A model generated the notes under the pieces. It had not been told where the DNA came from. It saw nothing but the letters and a program-made list of their open reading frames with translations, and did no database searches. From assembly GCA_965206615.1 (NCBI GenBank), contig CBDBKI010000005.1, positions 1,240,001 through 1,304,000 of the forward strand: a stretch of 64,000 nucleotides of DNA, written 5' to 3'. Of this stretch, positions 35,963 through 43,966 are shown one piece after another; position 1 is the first letter of the stretch; each line of letters starts with the position of its first letter. The position numbers and the translations under genes were made by a program. This DNA is from VXNE01 sp965206615. GTDB lineage: Bacteria; Pseudomonadota; Gammaproteobacteria; Pseudomonadales; Azotimanducaceae.

Positions 35963-36206
35963 GATGGGACACCCACTCTTGACGGAGCAGATGGGACACC
36001 CACTCTGGCGGAGCAGATGGGACACCCACTCTGGGGGGCAGATGGGACACCCACTCTGGTGACGGAGCCGGAGCAGATGGGACACCCACTCTGGTGGGTC
36101 CCATCCGGCGCTACTCGGGTGGGTGTCCCATCTGGTGGCCCAATTCGGGTGGGTGTCCCATCTGCCGCATCTGCCGCACCAGCACATTCGGGTGGGTGTC
36201 CCATCT
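35963..36206. repeat. Left array of RAYT-associated repeats (5 direct and 3 inverted copies)
   Basis: Five copies of GATGGGACACCCACTC start at 35963, 35990, 36016, 36041 and 36076. Three copies of the complement, GGGTGGGTGTCCCATCTG, start near 36117, 36148 and 36190. The fifth direct copy and the adjoining GTGGGTCCCATC form a hairpin at 36076-36104. The array separates a truncated PIN gene from the transposase gene. When translated it gives repeated QMGHPL or DGTPTL peptides, which explains long artefactual reading frames here. Confidence 0.9.
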
Positions 36207-36315
36207 GCCGCATCACCTGGTAGGTCGCTGCCGTCAGAGAGCCGAGCGGGATTCGCACACCCGCCATGGGCGTCCTCTGATAGAGACCCGACGCCTCCCG
36301 GTCGAAACTACGCCA

Positions 36316-37221
36316 ATGACACGCCCAAGATCCCAACTCATCGACCGCGAAAACGGCGGCTTCTACCACCTCGGCTCGCGCTGCGTTCGACGCGCCATGC
36401 TGTGCGGCGAGGACCCCGTTACCGGCCGCGACCTCTCCCACCGCCGCGGCTGGATCGAGGACCGTCTGCTCGAACTTGCCGAGATCTTCACCGTGCACAT
36501 CTACGCCTACGCCGTGATGTCCAACCACTACCACGCCACCGCCGACTACCGACCCCAGGAGCGCCTCAAGTTCACCGACGAGGAGGTCGCCCGCCGCTGG
36601 CTGCGCCTGTTCCCACCGCAACACGACGAGGAGCTCGAGCAGGCCGTCACGGCGCTGCTCGACGACCCCGAGCGTCTCGCCGTCCTGCGCGACCGCCTCG
36701 GTGACCTGTCCTGGTTCATGCGCTGCCTGAACGAGCCGATCGCGCGGCGCGCCAACCGCGAGGACGACTGCACCGGCCGCTTCTGGCAGGGACGCTTCTG
36801 CTCCAAGGCGCTACCCGACGACCGCTCGGTATGGGCCTGCATGGCCTACGACGACCTCAACCCGCTGCGCGCCGGCATGGCGGAGGAGGTCGACGCTCCC
36901 GAACACACTTCGCTACAGCGCCGGTTGGAAGAGGCTGCCGAGGAGCCCGAGCGTCTCGACGAACCTCTCGCACCGCTGGTGTGCCGCGCCGGGAAGGTCG
37001 TGAGCGCGCCGCCCCCGGCGCCTCGGCTCGACATGATGCTGCGCTCTTATCGGGCCCACGTCGAATGGACTGCTGGCAGCCTGCACGACGCGTCCGTGGG
37101 GAAGGGCCGCGCACCCCCCACCCGTCTGCGCGACCCAACATCGTGGCTCGTCCTCGTGGCTTCGTACCGCCAGCGCGCCCCTACCACTACGCTGGCACGT
37201 TGGGTACGCGCGGCCGCCTGA
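36316..37221 (+). mobile_element. RAYT: REP-associated IS200-like Y1 transposase
   Basis: This 301-residue protein belongs to the Y1/HUH transposases of the REP-associated (RAYT) group. GGFYHLGSRCVRRAM lies near residue 13, the HUH metal motif is NHYHA near 65, and MAYDDLNPLRAGM near 178 holds the candidate catalytic Tyr followed by the NPLRAG signature. FWQGRFCSKAL precedes it. RAYTs cut and join single-stranded REP hairpins and are thought to spread them. The gene is flanked on both sides by short repeats with the core GGGTGTCCCATCTG (arrays at 35963-36206 and 37372-37490). ATG at 36316. Confidence 0.9.
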
Positions 37222-37266
37222 GCCGCTGCGCGCCAGACCGGACGCACCAGCCCGGGCGTCGCGAGC

Positions 37267-37905
37267 TCATGTAGCCACCGCGTGCGTTCCAGCCACGGGC
37301 ATGCGCGGTCCCGCGCTCGCGGCTGCCCGCCTGTGCGTCCCACTCCCTCCCTTGCCGCGTGCGACGCGCGGCTCCCATCTGGTGACTCGGCTGAGTGTCC
37401 CATCTGGCGCCCCCTCAGGTGGGTGTCCCATCTGGAGTGCATGGAGTGGGTGGGTGTCCCATCTGGAGTGGGTGTCAAATCTGGAGTGCCTTCTGGCGCC
37501 ACCATCTCCGGTTCCGCTTGAGAACATCGTGTTGTCGTTCTTCGATGACTCGGGAATCACCTGAAGCACATCCCAGTGCTCGACGATCTTGCCGCCGTCG
37601 TCGAAGCGGAAAATATCGATCCCCGCGTACTGGTGGTCGCCTGGCCACGTCTGGTGGCAATGCAGTACGACGAGGTTCGCCTCCGCGACCGCGCGCCTGA
37701 ACTGGACGGTCTTCCCCGGGTACTCGGCGGCCATGCGCTCGAAGTACTCGATGAACGCATTCTTCCCGTCGCCGACTTCCGGGTTGTGCTGGATGTATAC
37801 GTCGCCCGCGTATGCGTCCATGGCCTCGCGCGGTCGGCACTGATTGAACATCAGGTCGTAGAACGCCATGGCGTTCCGCTCGTTTCGGTCCTGCCTGGTA
37901 TCCAT
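37267..37905 (-). CDS. SnoaL/NTF2-like protein with a repeat-encoded C-terminal tail
   Basis: The first 127 or so residues form an NTF2/SnoaL-like cone fold of the kind seen in polyketide cyclases and ketosteroid isomerases: DLMFNQCRPREAMDAYAG, QHNPEVGDGKNAFIEYF and IFRFDDGGKIVEHWDVLQVI. Relatives end shortly after a segment like SSKNDNTMF. Here the frame continues 85 codons more, through HSRFDTHSRWDTHPLH and QMGHPPEGAPDG, which is the translated repeat array. The natural stop seems to have been lost when the array arrived. Start ATG at 37905. Function of the core protein is unknown. Confidence 0.75.
   Translation of the reverse strand: MDTRQDRNERNAMAFYDLMFNQCRPREAMDAYAGDVYIQHNPEVGDGKNAFIEYFERMAAEYPGKTVQFRRAVAEANLVVLHCHQTWPGDHQYAGIDIFRFDDGGKIVEHWDVLQVIPESSKNDNTMFSSGTGDGGARRHSRFDTHSRWDTHPLHALQMGHPPEGAPDGTLSRVTRWEPRVARGKGGSGTHRRAAASAGPRMPVAGTHAVAT
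37372..37490. repeat. Right array of RAYT-associated repeats
   Basis: Degenerate and exact copies of GGTGGGTGTCCCATCTGGAG lie at 37418-37437 and 37448-37468, with diverged copies GAGTGTCCCATCTGG (37393-37407) and GTGGGTGTCAAATCTGGAG (to 37486), plus a fragment CTCCCATCTGG near 37374. Together with the left array they bracket the RAYT gene. The array lies inside the extended reading frame of the SnoaL-like gene. Confidence 0.88.
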
Positions 37906-37962
37906 CTCCCGTCAGGGGCGGTCGGCAACCGGCGCAGCAGGCGTGGTTCGAGCGCGCCGCAC

Positions 37963-39639
37963 CTACGACGCCGTCACCTGCCGCAGGTCCGGCAACTCGT
38001 AGCCGTCTGCCTCGAGGCCCGCGCGTACCGTCTTCTTGTCCATCTTGCCGGTGGAGGTGAGCGGGATGGAATCCACGTAGAGCACGTCGTCGGGCAGTTG
38101 CCACTTCGCGAACTGGGTTGCGCAGTGGGTGAGGATGCGCTCGGCGGGGACGTCCGCGCCAGTGTCGAGGATGACCAGCGCCACCGGGCGTTCGTCCCAC
38201 TTCGGGTGGGGCTGCGCGACCACGCAGGCCTGTGCCACACCGGGCAGCGCGACGATGTGGTTCTCGAGATCGACCGACGAGATCCACTCGCCGCCGGTCT
38301 TGACGAGGTCCTTGGAGCGGTCCGAGATGATGAGGTAGCCGCCTTCGTCGATCTTGCCGACGTCGCCCGTGATCAGCCAGTCCCCGTGGAAGCGGTCCGG
38401 CTGCGGGTTGCGGTAGTACTCGGAGCAGATCCACGGGCCGCGCACGAGAATCTCGCCCACCGCCTCACCATCGTGGGGCAGCCGGTTGAAGTCCTCGTCG
38501 AAGATGTCGAGTTCGAGACCGGGCATGAGCTGGCCGGCCTTGGCGACATTCTCGAACTGCTTTTCGAGGGAGAGGTCGGCGTGGGCGTGCTGCATGACGC
38601 GACGCGACAGGGTGGCGAGCGGACTCGTCTCCGTCATGCCCCATCCCTGGATCATCTCGACGCCGAGGGCGTCCCAGTACCAGCGGATCAGCGACGGCGG
38701 CGGCGCGGAGCCGCCACAGGTGAGGCGCGAGAGCCGCGACGTGTCGTAGGCGTCGGGATTGGCCTCGTAGACCGCTCTCACCCCCTGCCAGATCGTCGGT
38801 ACGCCGGCGGACAGCGTCACGCCCTCGTCGACCATCAGTTGCAGCAGGCGCGCGGGGTCCATGAAGCGGTGCGGCATGACCTGCTTGCAGCCGAGCATCA
38901 GCGCGACCCAGGGGATCCCCCAGCCCATCGCGTGGAACATGGGGACGACCCCGCAGACGGTGTCGGTAGCCGACAGGGCCATCGAATCCGTCATGCAGAG
39001 GGCCATCGTGTGCAGGTACTGCGAGCGGTGTTCGTACTCCACGCCCTTGGGGTTGCCCGTCGTGCCGCTCGTATAGCAGAGGCCGAGGGCTGCGTTCTCG
39101 TCGAGGTCCGGCCACTCGAAGCGGGTGGGATGGCCGGCGAGGAACGTTTCGTACTCGACCGCATCCGCTACCGTTGTCGACCAGTTCTCGAAGCCCTCGC
39201 TCCCGACGACGACCACCTTCTCCACGCTCGGGATGCGCCCGGCGAGTTTCTCGAGGAGCGGCAGCGCGTCCGCATCGGCGATGATCAGCCGGTCTTCGGC
39301 GTGATTGATGATGTACTCGAGGTCGTGCTCGGAGAGCCGGATGTTCAGCGTGTGCATCACGGCGCCCATGCCAGCGGTCGCGTAGTAGGCCTCGAGATGC
39401 TGCGACCCGTTCCACATGAACGTGCCCACCCGGTCGCCGATGCGAATGCCGGCGTCTGTCAGTGCGTGGGCGAGCTGGTGCGCGCGGTCGCGGGTCTCGG
39501 CGTAGCTCTGGCGCCGCGTGCCGCTCTCGGTCGCGGTGACGATCTCGACGGCGGGCGCCAGCGTCGCGCCACGATCGATGATGCGCGACATGGACAGGGG
39601 AGTGTGCTGCATACCCACGGGCAGAGTCTCCGACAACAT
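37963..39639 (-). CDS. Long-chain fatty-acid--CoA ligase (AMP-dependent)
   Basis: This 558-residue adenylate-forming enzyme activates a carboxylic acid to its acyl-CoA. It has the P-loop YTSGTTGNPKGVEYEH near residue 183, GVPMFHAMGWG-like VVPMFHAMGWG near 225, GWGMTETSPLATL near 330, LITGDVGKIDEGG near 428, SDRSKDLVKTGGEWIS near 444 and the catalytic Lys in STGKMDKKTV near 535. ATG at 39639 was chosen; ATG at 39612 is also possible because neither has a clear ribosome site. It reads towards the SnoaL-like gene. Confidence 0.9.
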   Translation of the reverse strand: MLSETLPVGMQHTPLSMSRIIDRGATLAPAVEIVTATESGTRRQSYAETRDRAHQLAHALTDAGIRIGDRVGTFMWNGSQHLEAYYATAGMGAVMHTLNIRLSEHDLEYIINHAEDRLIIADADALPLLEKLAGRIPSVEKVVVVGSEGFENWSTTVADAVEYETFLAGHPTRFEWPDLDENAALGLCYTSGTTGNPKGVEYEHRSQYLHTMALCMTDSMALSATDTVCGVVPMFHAMGWGIPWVALMLGCKQVMPHRFMDPARLLQLMVDEGVTLSAGVPTIWQGVRAVYEANPDAYDTSRLSRLTCGGSAPPPSLIRWYWDALGVEMIQGWGMTETSPLATLSRRVMQHAHADLSLEKQFENVAKAGQLMPGLELDIFDEDFNRLPHDGEAVGEILVRGPWICSEYYRNPQPDRFHGDWLITGDVGKIDEGGYLIISDRSKDLVKTGGEWISSVDLENHIVALPGVAQACVVAQPHPKWDERPVALVILDTGADVPAERILTHCATQFAKWQLPDDVLYVDSIPLTSTGKMDKKTVRAGLEADGYELPDLRQVTAS

Positions 39640-39749
39640 CAGGGTTGGGGCACGGATTCTAGCAGCCAGTCGGACCTGGGCCTGCATGGCAGAACCATGT
39701 CCGAGCGGCCCCGTGGGAACGGCCTCCGGCCGAACCGCGCCGAGACGGA

Positions 39750-40709
39750 GTGGATGTCCTGTATGTCGTGTACATACAGGTCATCGTGGACGAGGATCCA
39801 CGCCCGGGACGGTTTGTGATCACGGGGTCCCAGAATCTGCTGCTCATGGAGTCCGTCTCGCAGACGCTCGCGGGACGGACGGCCTTGCTGCGTCTGCTTC
39901 CGTTCTCGTTGCAGGAACTGCGGGGGCGGGAGCCGTTCGATCCCGCGCACCCCCCGACGACAGCGGCCGCGGAGCCCGCGCTCGATCGTTGGGAGACGCT
40001 CCTCACGGGCTTCTATCCGCGCATCCACGACCGCAATCTGTCGCCCGGGGCGTGGCTCGGCGACTACTTTCGAACCTATGTCGAGCGGGACTTGCGGGAA
40101 GTCATGGCGGTATCCGATCTGCTTGCCTTCGAGGATTTCGTCCGGCTCGCGGCTGCCAACACGGCGGGGGAACTGAATCTCAGCCGGTTGGCGAGCGACG
40201 TGGGTGTGGGTCAGCAGACCGCTCGCCGCTGGCTCAGTGTCCTCGAGACCGGGTTCCTGACCGTGACGCTGCCGCCGCACCACGCCAACTTTCACAAACG
40301 CTTGAGAAAGCGCCCGCGACTGCACTTCCTGGATACCGGCCTTGTCTGCTACCTGCTGGACATCCCCGATGCCCACACGTTGGCGCGACATCCGTTGCGG
40401 GGGGCGATCTTCGAGTCGTTTGTCGTGTCCGAGCTTCTCAAGAGCTTCGCGAACCGACGTCTTCCAGCGCCGCTTTACTTCTGGCGCGACGCTTCCGGCC
40501 ACGAGGTCGATGTGCTGATCGATCTCGGCAGCCGACTGATCCCTGTCGAAGTCAAGTCCGGCGTCACCGTACCGGCGGATGCAGTGGGAAACCTCGAGTG
40601 GTGGCAGGGCCTACCGGACAACGCGAACCGCGGCGGACTCCTCGTTCACGGGGGAGAGGAGCGGTTCCGACTCAAGGGATTCGACGTGCTGCCCTGGTTT
40701 CTCGGCTGA
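39750..40709 (+). pseudogene. DUF4143 ATPase lacking its N-terminal Walker domain
   Basis: The 319-codon frame matches the middle and C-terminal parts of DUF4143 AAA_14-type ATPases: VIVDEDPRPGRFVITGSQNL, LAGRTALLRLLPFSLQELRG, YVERDLREVMAV, FLDTGLVCYLLDIPD, FESFVVSELLKSF and WRDASGHEVDVLID. Intact relatives are near 390-420 residues and begin with a P-loop domain; here the Walker A and B portion is gone and the frame starts inside the sensor strand. The ATG at 39750 is a chance start. It is probably a remnant, though a truncated product could be made. Confidence 0.8.
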
Positions 40710-40847
40710 CGGACGCCGCGGGGTCGTGGCCCGCGACGGCCGATCGGACCGCGCTCACCAGTCGAGAACTTTGACCGGTCGGCGTGTCCGGCATTTCCTC
40801 GGCCAGCAGCCGCCATAGAATTGGCGGTACATCCCAAGTGCCACACG

Positions 40848-40873
40848 GGAAGCTCTGATAAATCAGAGCATCC
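40848..40873. terminator. Bidirectional terminator-like hairpin
   Basis: GCTCTGAT-AA-ATCAGAGC (40852-40869), extended by GGA/TCC flanks, is a perfect palindrome just after the stop of the acyl-CoA synthetase gene (40874, minus strand) and downstream of the DUF4143 remnant. Its place between convergent genes suggests a terminator for both, although no clear T-run follows. Confidence 0.6.
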
Positions 40874-42493
40874 CTAACCGAAAGCCCGCTCCGCCTGGTT
40901 CCGCGCCCACTTGTAGTCGGCCTTGCCGTTCGGCGCCCGCCGCACTTCTTCGACGAAGAGCACCTGTTTCGGGAGCTTGTAGCCGGCGAGGTGATCGCGT
41001 GCGAAGTCGATCAGCCCCTGCACGTCGACGGCCTGCCGTTCTTCGATGGAGGCGACGGCCACGACGCGTTGTCCGAAACGCTCGTCGGTGAGCCCTACGA
41101 CGAGGCAGTCATAGATCGACGGGTGCCGTTTGACCGCTTCTTCCACTTCCTCCGGGTACACCTTCTCGCCGGCGGTGTTGATGCAGTTGCTACCCCGGCC
41201 GAGCAGGGTGATGGCGCCGTCCTCTTCCACCGTCGCGTAGTCGCCGGGGAAGCTGTAGCGGACGCCGTCGATCTCCTGGAACGTGGCGGCGGACTTCTCG
41301 GGGTCCTTGTAGTAGCCCATGGGCACGAGCCCGCTGGTGGCCAGCTTGCCCATCTCGCCGGAGCCGGGCACGACCTCGCGCCCGTCGTCGGTGATGACCT
41401 TCACGCCGGGATTGATCTGGAACCGGGCGGTCTGCGTGTGCTCGGCACGGGTCGCGACCGAGGAGCCGATGCCGCCCTCGGTCGAACCCATCGCGTCGAC
41501 CAGGCGCATGTCGTGGTGCGCGAGGAGGCCCTCCTTGATCTCGGCACTCCACATGACGCCGCTCGAGACGATGCGGTCGAGAGATGAGAGATCGTAGGGA
41601 TTGCCGCGCCTTGCCGCGTCGTCGAGTGCGTCGAGCATCGGTTTCGCGAACGCGTCGCCGACGATCGTCACGCTGGTGCAGCGGTTCCGTTCGACCTCGC
41701 TCCAGATGAGATGCGGGTCGAGGCCGAGCTTCGACACCGTCACCACCGTGCCGCCGGTCAGGAGGGGCACGATGGAGCCGAGCCACATGCCGGTGCCGTG
41801 CATGAGCGGACACGCGGTGAGGCTCACCGGCAGGCCCTCGGCCGCCGGCATCGCCTCGATGACCGCCGGGATGTGCTCGACGCGCGACGGCACCTCGAGT
41901 CCGAGGCTCGCGACCGCGCCCATCATCACCGAGATGAACTGCCCGTGCTGGTACATGACGCCCTTCGGCATGCCGGTCGTACCGCCCGTGTAGAGCATGT
42001 AGGTCTCGTCGCTGCGGCGCTCGATGCGCTCCATCGGGGCGTGGTCGCGGATCGAACGCTCGTAGTCGACGGCGTCCGCGAGCAGCGACTCGGTGCCGTC
42101 GTCGACCTGGACGTACAGCTTGACCTTGGGCAGTTGCTTGCGAATCTCCCAGATGCGCGCCGCGTAGCAGGCCTGGAAGAACAGCGCCTCGGCGTCGGCG
42201 TTGTCGAGCAGGTAGACGAGCTCGTCCGCCTTGTAGCGGTAGTTCACGTTCACCGGCACGCCGCGCGCCTTGAAGATTCCGTACTGCGCTTCGAGGTACT
42301 CGTTGGAGTTGTGCAGGTAGATACCGACCTTGGAGTCGTGGCCGATGCCATGGGCATCCAGCAGGGCGGCGATGCGGGCGGCGCGGTTGTCGTACTCGCG
42401 CCAGGTGCGCGTGGTATTGCCGCAGATCAGCGCCGGTCGATGCGGCACGAGGTCCGAGACGGCCTCCCAGACGGATGCGAAGTGCAGTTCCAT
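40874..42493 (-). CDS. Acyl-CoA synthetase (AMP-dependent)
   Basis: This 539-residue AMP-binding ligase has the P-loop YTGGTTGMPKGVMYQ near residue 171, MHGTGMWLGSIVPLLTGG near 250, DAMGSTEGGIGSS near 328, the hinge block GRGSNCINTAGEKVYPEEVEE near 437 and the catalytic Lys in APNGKADYKW near 525. The sequence resembles the FadD13/FadD19-like acyl-CoA synthetases used for steroid or long branched acids; the substrate is unknown. ATG at 42493 was selected because the conserved start strand begins there. It has a different ancestry from the ligase at 37963. Confidence 0.9.
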   Translation of the reverse strand: MELHFASVWEAVSDLVPHRPALICGNTTRTWREYDNRAARIAALLDAHGIGHDSKVGIYLHNSNEYLEAQYGIFKARGVPVNVNYRYKADELVYLLDNADAEALFFQACYAARIWEIRKQLPKVKLYVQVDDGTESLLADAVDYERSIRDHAPMERIERRSDETYMLYTGGTTGMPKGVMYQHGQFISVMMGAVASLGLEVPSRVEHIPAVIEAMPAAEGLPVSLTACPLMHGTGMWLGSIVPLLTGGTVVTVSKLGLDPHLIWSEVERNRCTSVTIVGDAFAKPMLDALDDAARRGNPYDLSSLDRIVSSGVMWSAEIKEGLLAHHDMRLVDAMGSTEGGIGSSVATRAEHTQTARFQINPGVKVITDDGREVVPGSGEMGKLATSGLVPMGYYKDPEKSAATFQEIDGVRYSFPGDYATVEEDGAITLLGRGSNCINTAGEKVYPEEVEEAVKRHPSIYDCLVVGLTDERFGQRVVAVASIEERQAVDVQGLIDFARDHLAGYKLPKQVLFVEEVRRAPNGKADYKWARNQAERAFG

Positions 42494-42766
42494 GATTTCG
42501 GTACCCAAACCCCCAAGCGCGAGGAAGTTAATGAATGTGGCGGGCCATGTCATCCACTTTGGTGCCGCGCTGCTGATCCGGGCTGGGCGCGGCGCAACTT
42601 ATACCGAATCGTGGCGCCTTTCGCCACCTTGCGCCGCATTTTGCCGCGAATATGGGTTGCGGCTCGTCAGACGGTGGAAAAACCCGTGCGTGTTCAATGC
42701 GTTGCGCAAGCGAAGAAACTTGGCACGGTGTTTGAACGACAAGGGAGGTGCAATCTGCTGAAGTGA
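42494..42766. other. Upstream region of the acyl-CoA synthetase and the small membrane genes
   Basis: These 273 bases separate divergent genes and must hold promoters for both directions. A strong ribosome-site-like AAGGGAGGTG is at 42741-42750, but it is 17-26 bases from the nearest good start, so its target is unclear. No RNA gene or repeat was recognised. Confidence 0.4.
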
Positions 42767-42775
42767 GTGCCGAAA

Positions 42776-42970
42776 ATGTTCAGGCTTTCAAGAATCCATG
42801 CTCCTCGCGCCACGTTGGCCGCCGTGGTGTTGCTCGCCGGGGTGCTGGTCGCGTTCGGTGTCGTGGCCAACGCGCATGTCGAGCCGTCGCTCGTGACGCT
42901 GCTGCCGGAGGGCGTCGTGCCCGACTGGCGCACCGTCCTCGGCCTCTGTTTCTCTTCGTTCGGAGCGTGA
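42776..42970 (+). CDS. Small predicted membrane protein
   Basis: This 64-residue product begins MFRLSRIHAPRAT and has one hydrophobic segment (TLAAVVLLAGVLVAFGVVA, residues 13-31) followed by a short polar tail. It ends 5 bases before the start of the PspC-like gene, so it may be cotranscribed with it. A GTG at 42767 in the same frame is possible. There is no recognised family; the case for a real gene rests on the helix, the position and the upstream GGGAGG. Confidence 0.4.
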   Translation: MFRLSRIHAPRATLAAVVLLAGVLVAFGVVANAHVEPSLVTLLPEGVVPDWRTVLGLCFSSFGA

Positions 42971-42975
42971 GGGCC

Positions 42976-43194
42976 ATGGATGTGGACGGCATGGACTCGG
43001 TCGCTACGCCAGGTCGTCGCCTGCGGCTCGACCACGACGAGGGTTGGATCGCCGGCGTGTGTGCGGGCTGCGCGCGCTACGTCGGGATCGATCCCGCCTT
43101 CGTGCGGGTCGGTGCCGTGGTGACGGCGCTGTTCCTCCCGAAACTCGCCATCGCGGCGTACCTGGTCACCTGGCTGGTGCTCCGCAACCGCTGA
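42976..43194 (+). CDS. PspC-domain membrane protein
   Basis: This 72-residue protein ends with a PspC domain: DEGWIAGVCAGCARYVGIDP followed by the membrane segment VRVGAVVTALFLPKLAIAAY and the closing LVTWLVLRNR. PspC proteins take part in the phage-shock or envelope stress response, sensing or stabilising the inner membrane. The ATG at 42976 was used; the longer open frame upstream is a shadow of the preceding small gene. No other psp genes are nearby. Confidence 0.8.
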   Translation: MDVDGMDSVATPGRRLRLDHDEGWIAGVCAGCARYVGIDPAFVRVGAVVTALFLPKLAIAAYLVTWLVLRNR

Positions 43195-43229
43195 GTCGGC
43201 GGGACGCGTCGCGCGCGGGCTCGAAGAAC

Positions 43230-43964
43230 TCAGGTGCCTTCGGACTCGCCTGGCGGGGCGGCGCCGTCCCGCGCGAGGAAGTTGACGATCCAGCGTCCGA
43301 CCAGCGCCTGGTCCGTGCGCTGGGCGAGTGATGCGATTCCGGGCGTGTACGCGTCGCCGAGCAACGTTTCGCGGAAACGCATGAGCGCCCGGGCATAGCC
43401 CTTCTCGAACTCCGGGTGTCCCTGGAACGTGAGGAAGTGCTCGCCGATGGCGAACGAGCCGATCGGGCAGAAGTCGTTCGAGCCCAGGAGCCGGGCCCCG
43501 GGAGGGGTCCGAACCACCTGGTCCTTGTGGCTCGACAGCAGCGATACCGTCGGCCGCGCCGGTTCCATCCACGGTTCCTGCGCGTGCATGCGCATGCGGT
43601 GCACGCCCACGCCCCAGCCGGCATCCGCGGCAAGTGTCTCGCCGCCGAGCGCGTGGGCGATGAGCTGATGCCCGAAACAGACGCCGACGGTGCGCTTGCG
43701 CGCGTCGTGCAGCGTCCGGACGTAGTCGGCAAGGGTCGAGATCCAGGGCAGGTCGTCATAGACGCTCTCCCGCGAACCGGTGATGACGTAGCCGCCGCAC
43801 GCGTCGATGTCTGCAGGATACTGGCCATGCTGCACGTCGTAGACGGCGCACTCGACGGCCTCGGAGGCGCTCTCGAGCAGCGACCGGAACATCGCGGGAT
43901 AGTCGCCGAACGCGTCCTGGAACTCCTCGCGCACGGAGTCCGTCTGGAGTATGCCTACCTTCAA
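43230..43964 (-). CDS. Class I glutamine amidotransferase-like protein
   Basis: This 244-residue amidotransferase has the nucleophile elbow VGVCFGHQLIAHALGG with Cys near residue 97, and the His/Glu pair in FLTFQGHPEF near 183. The start GILQTDSVREEF and YVITGSRESVYDD are typical of stand-alone GMP-synthase-like amidotransferases. It starts with TTG at 43964, three bases after the stop of the glutamine synthetase-like gene, so the two form an operon. A role in gamma-glutamyl polyamine or amine turnover, as with PuuA and PuuD, is plausible but not proven. Confidence 0.85.
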   Translation of the reverse strand: MKVGILQTDSVREEFQDAFGDYPAMFRSLLESASEAVECAVYDVQHGQYPADIDACGGYVITGSRESVYDDLPWISTLADYVRTLHDARKRTVGVCFGHQLIAHALGGETLAADAGWGVGVHRMRMHAQEPWMEPARPTVSLLSSHKDQVVRTPPGARLLGSNDFCPIGSFAIGEHFLTFQGHPEFEKGYARALMRFRETLLGDAYTPGIASLAQRTDQALVGRWIVNFLARDGAAPPGESEGT

Positions 43965-43966
43965 CT

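Noticed and set aside
35958..36206. Possible CRISPR array, because short similar units recur at 25-31 base intervals
   Set aside because: Units occur in both orientations, the intervals are far too short and irregular for spacers, and no cas gene is nearby. The RAYT gene explains them better.
39750..40709. Intact DUF4143 ATPase
   Set aside because: The Walker A/B portion at the N-terminus is missing and the ATG lies in non-homologous sequence, so it was called a remnant.
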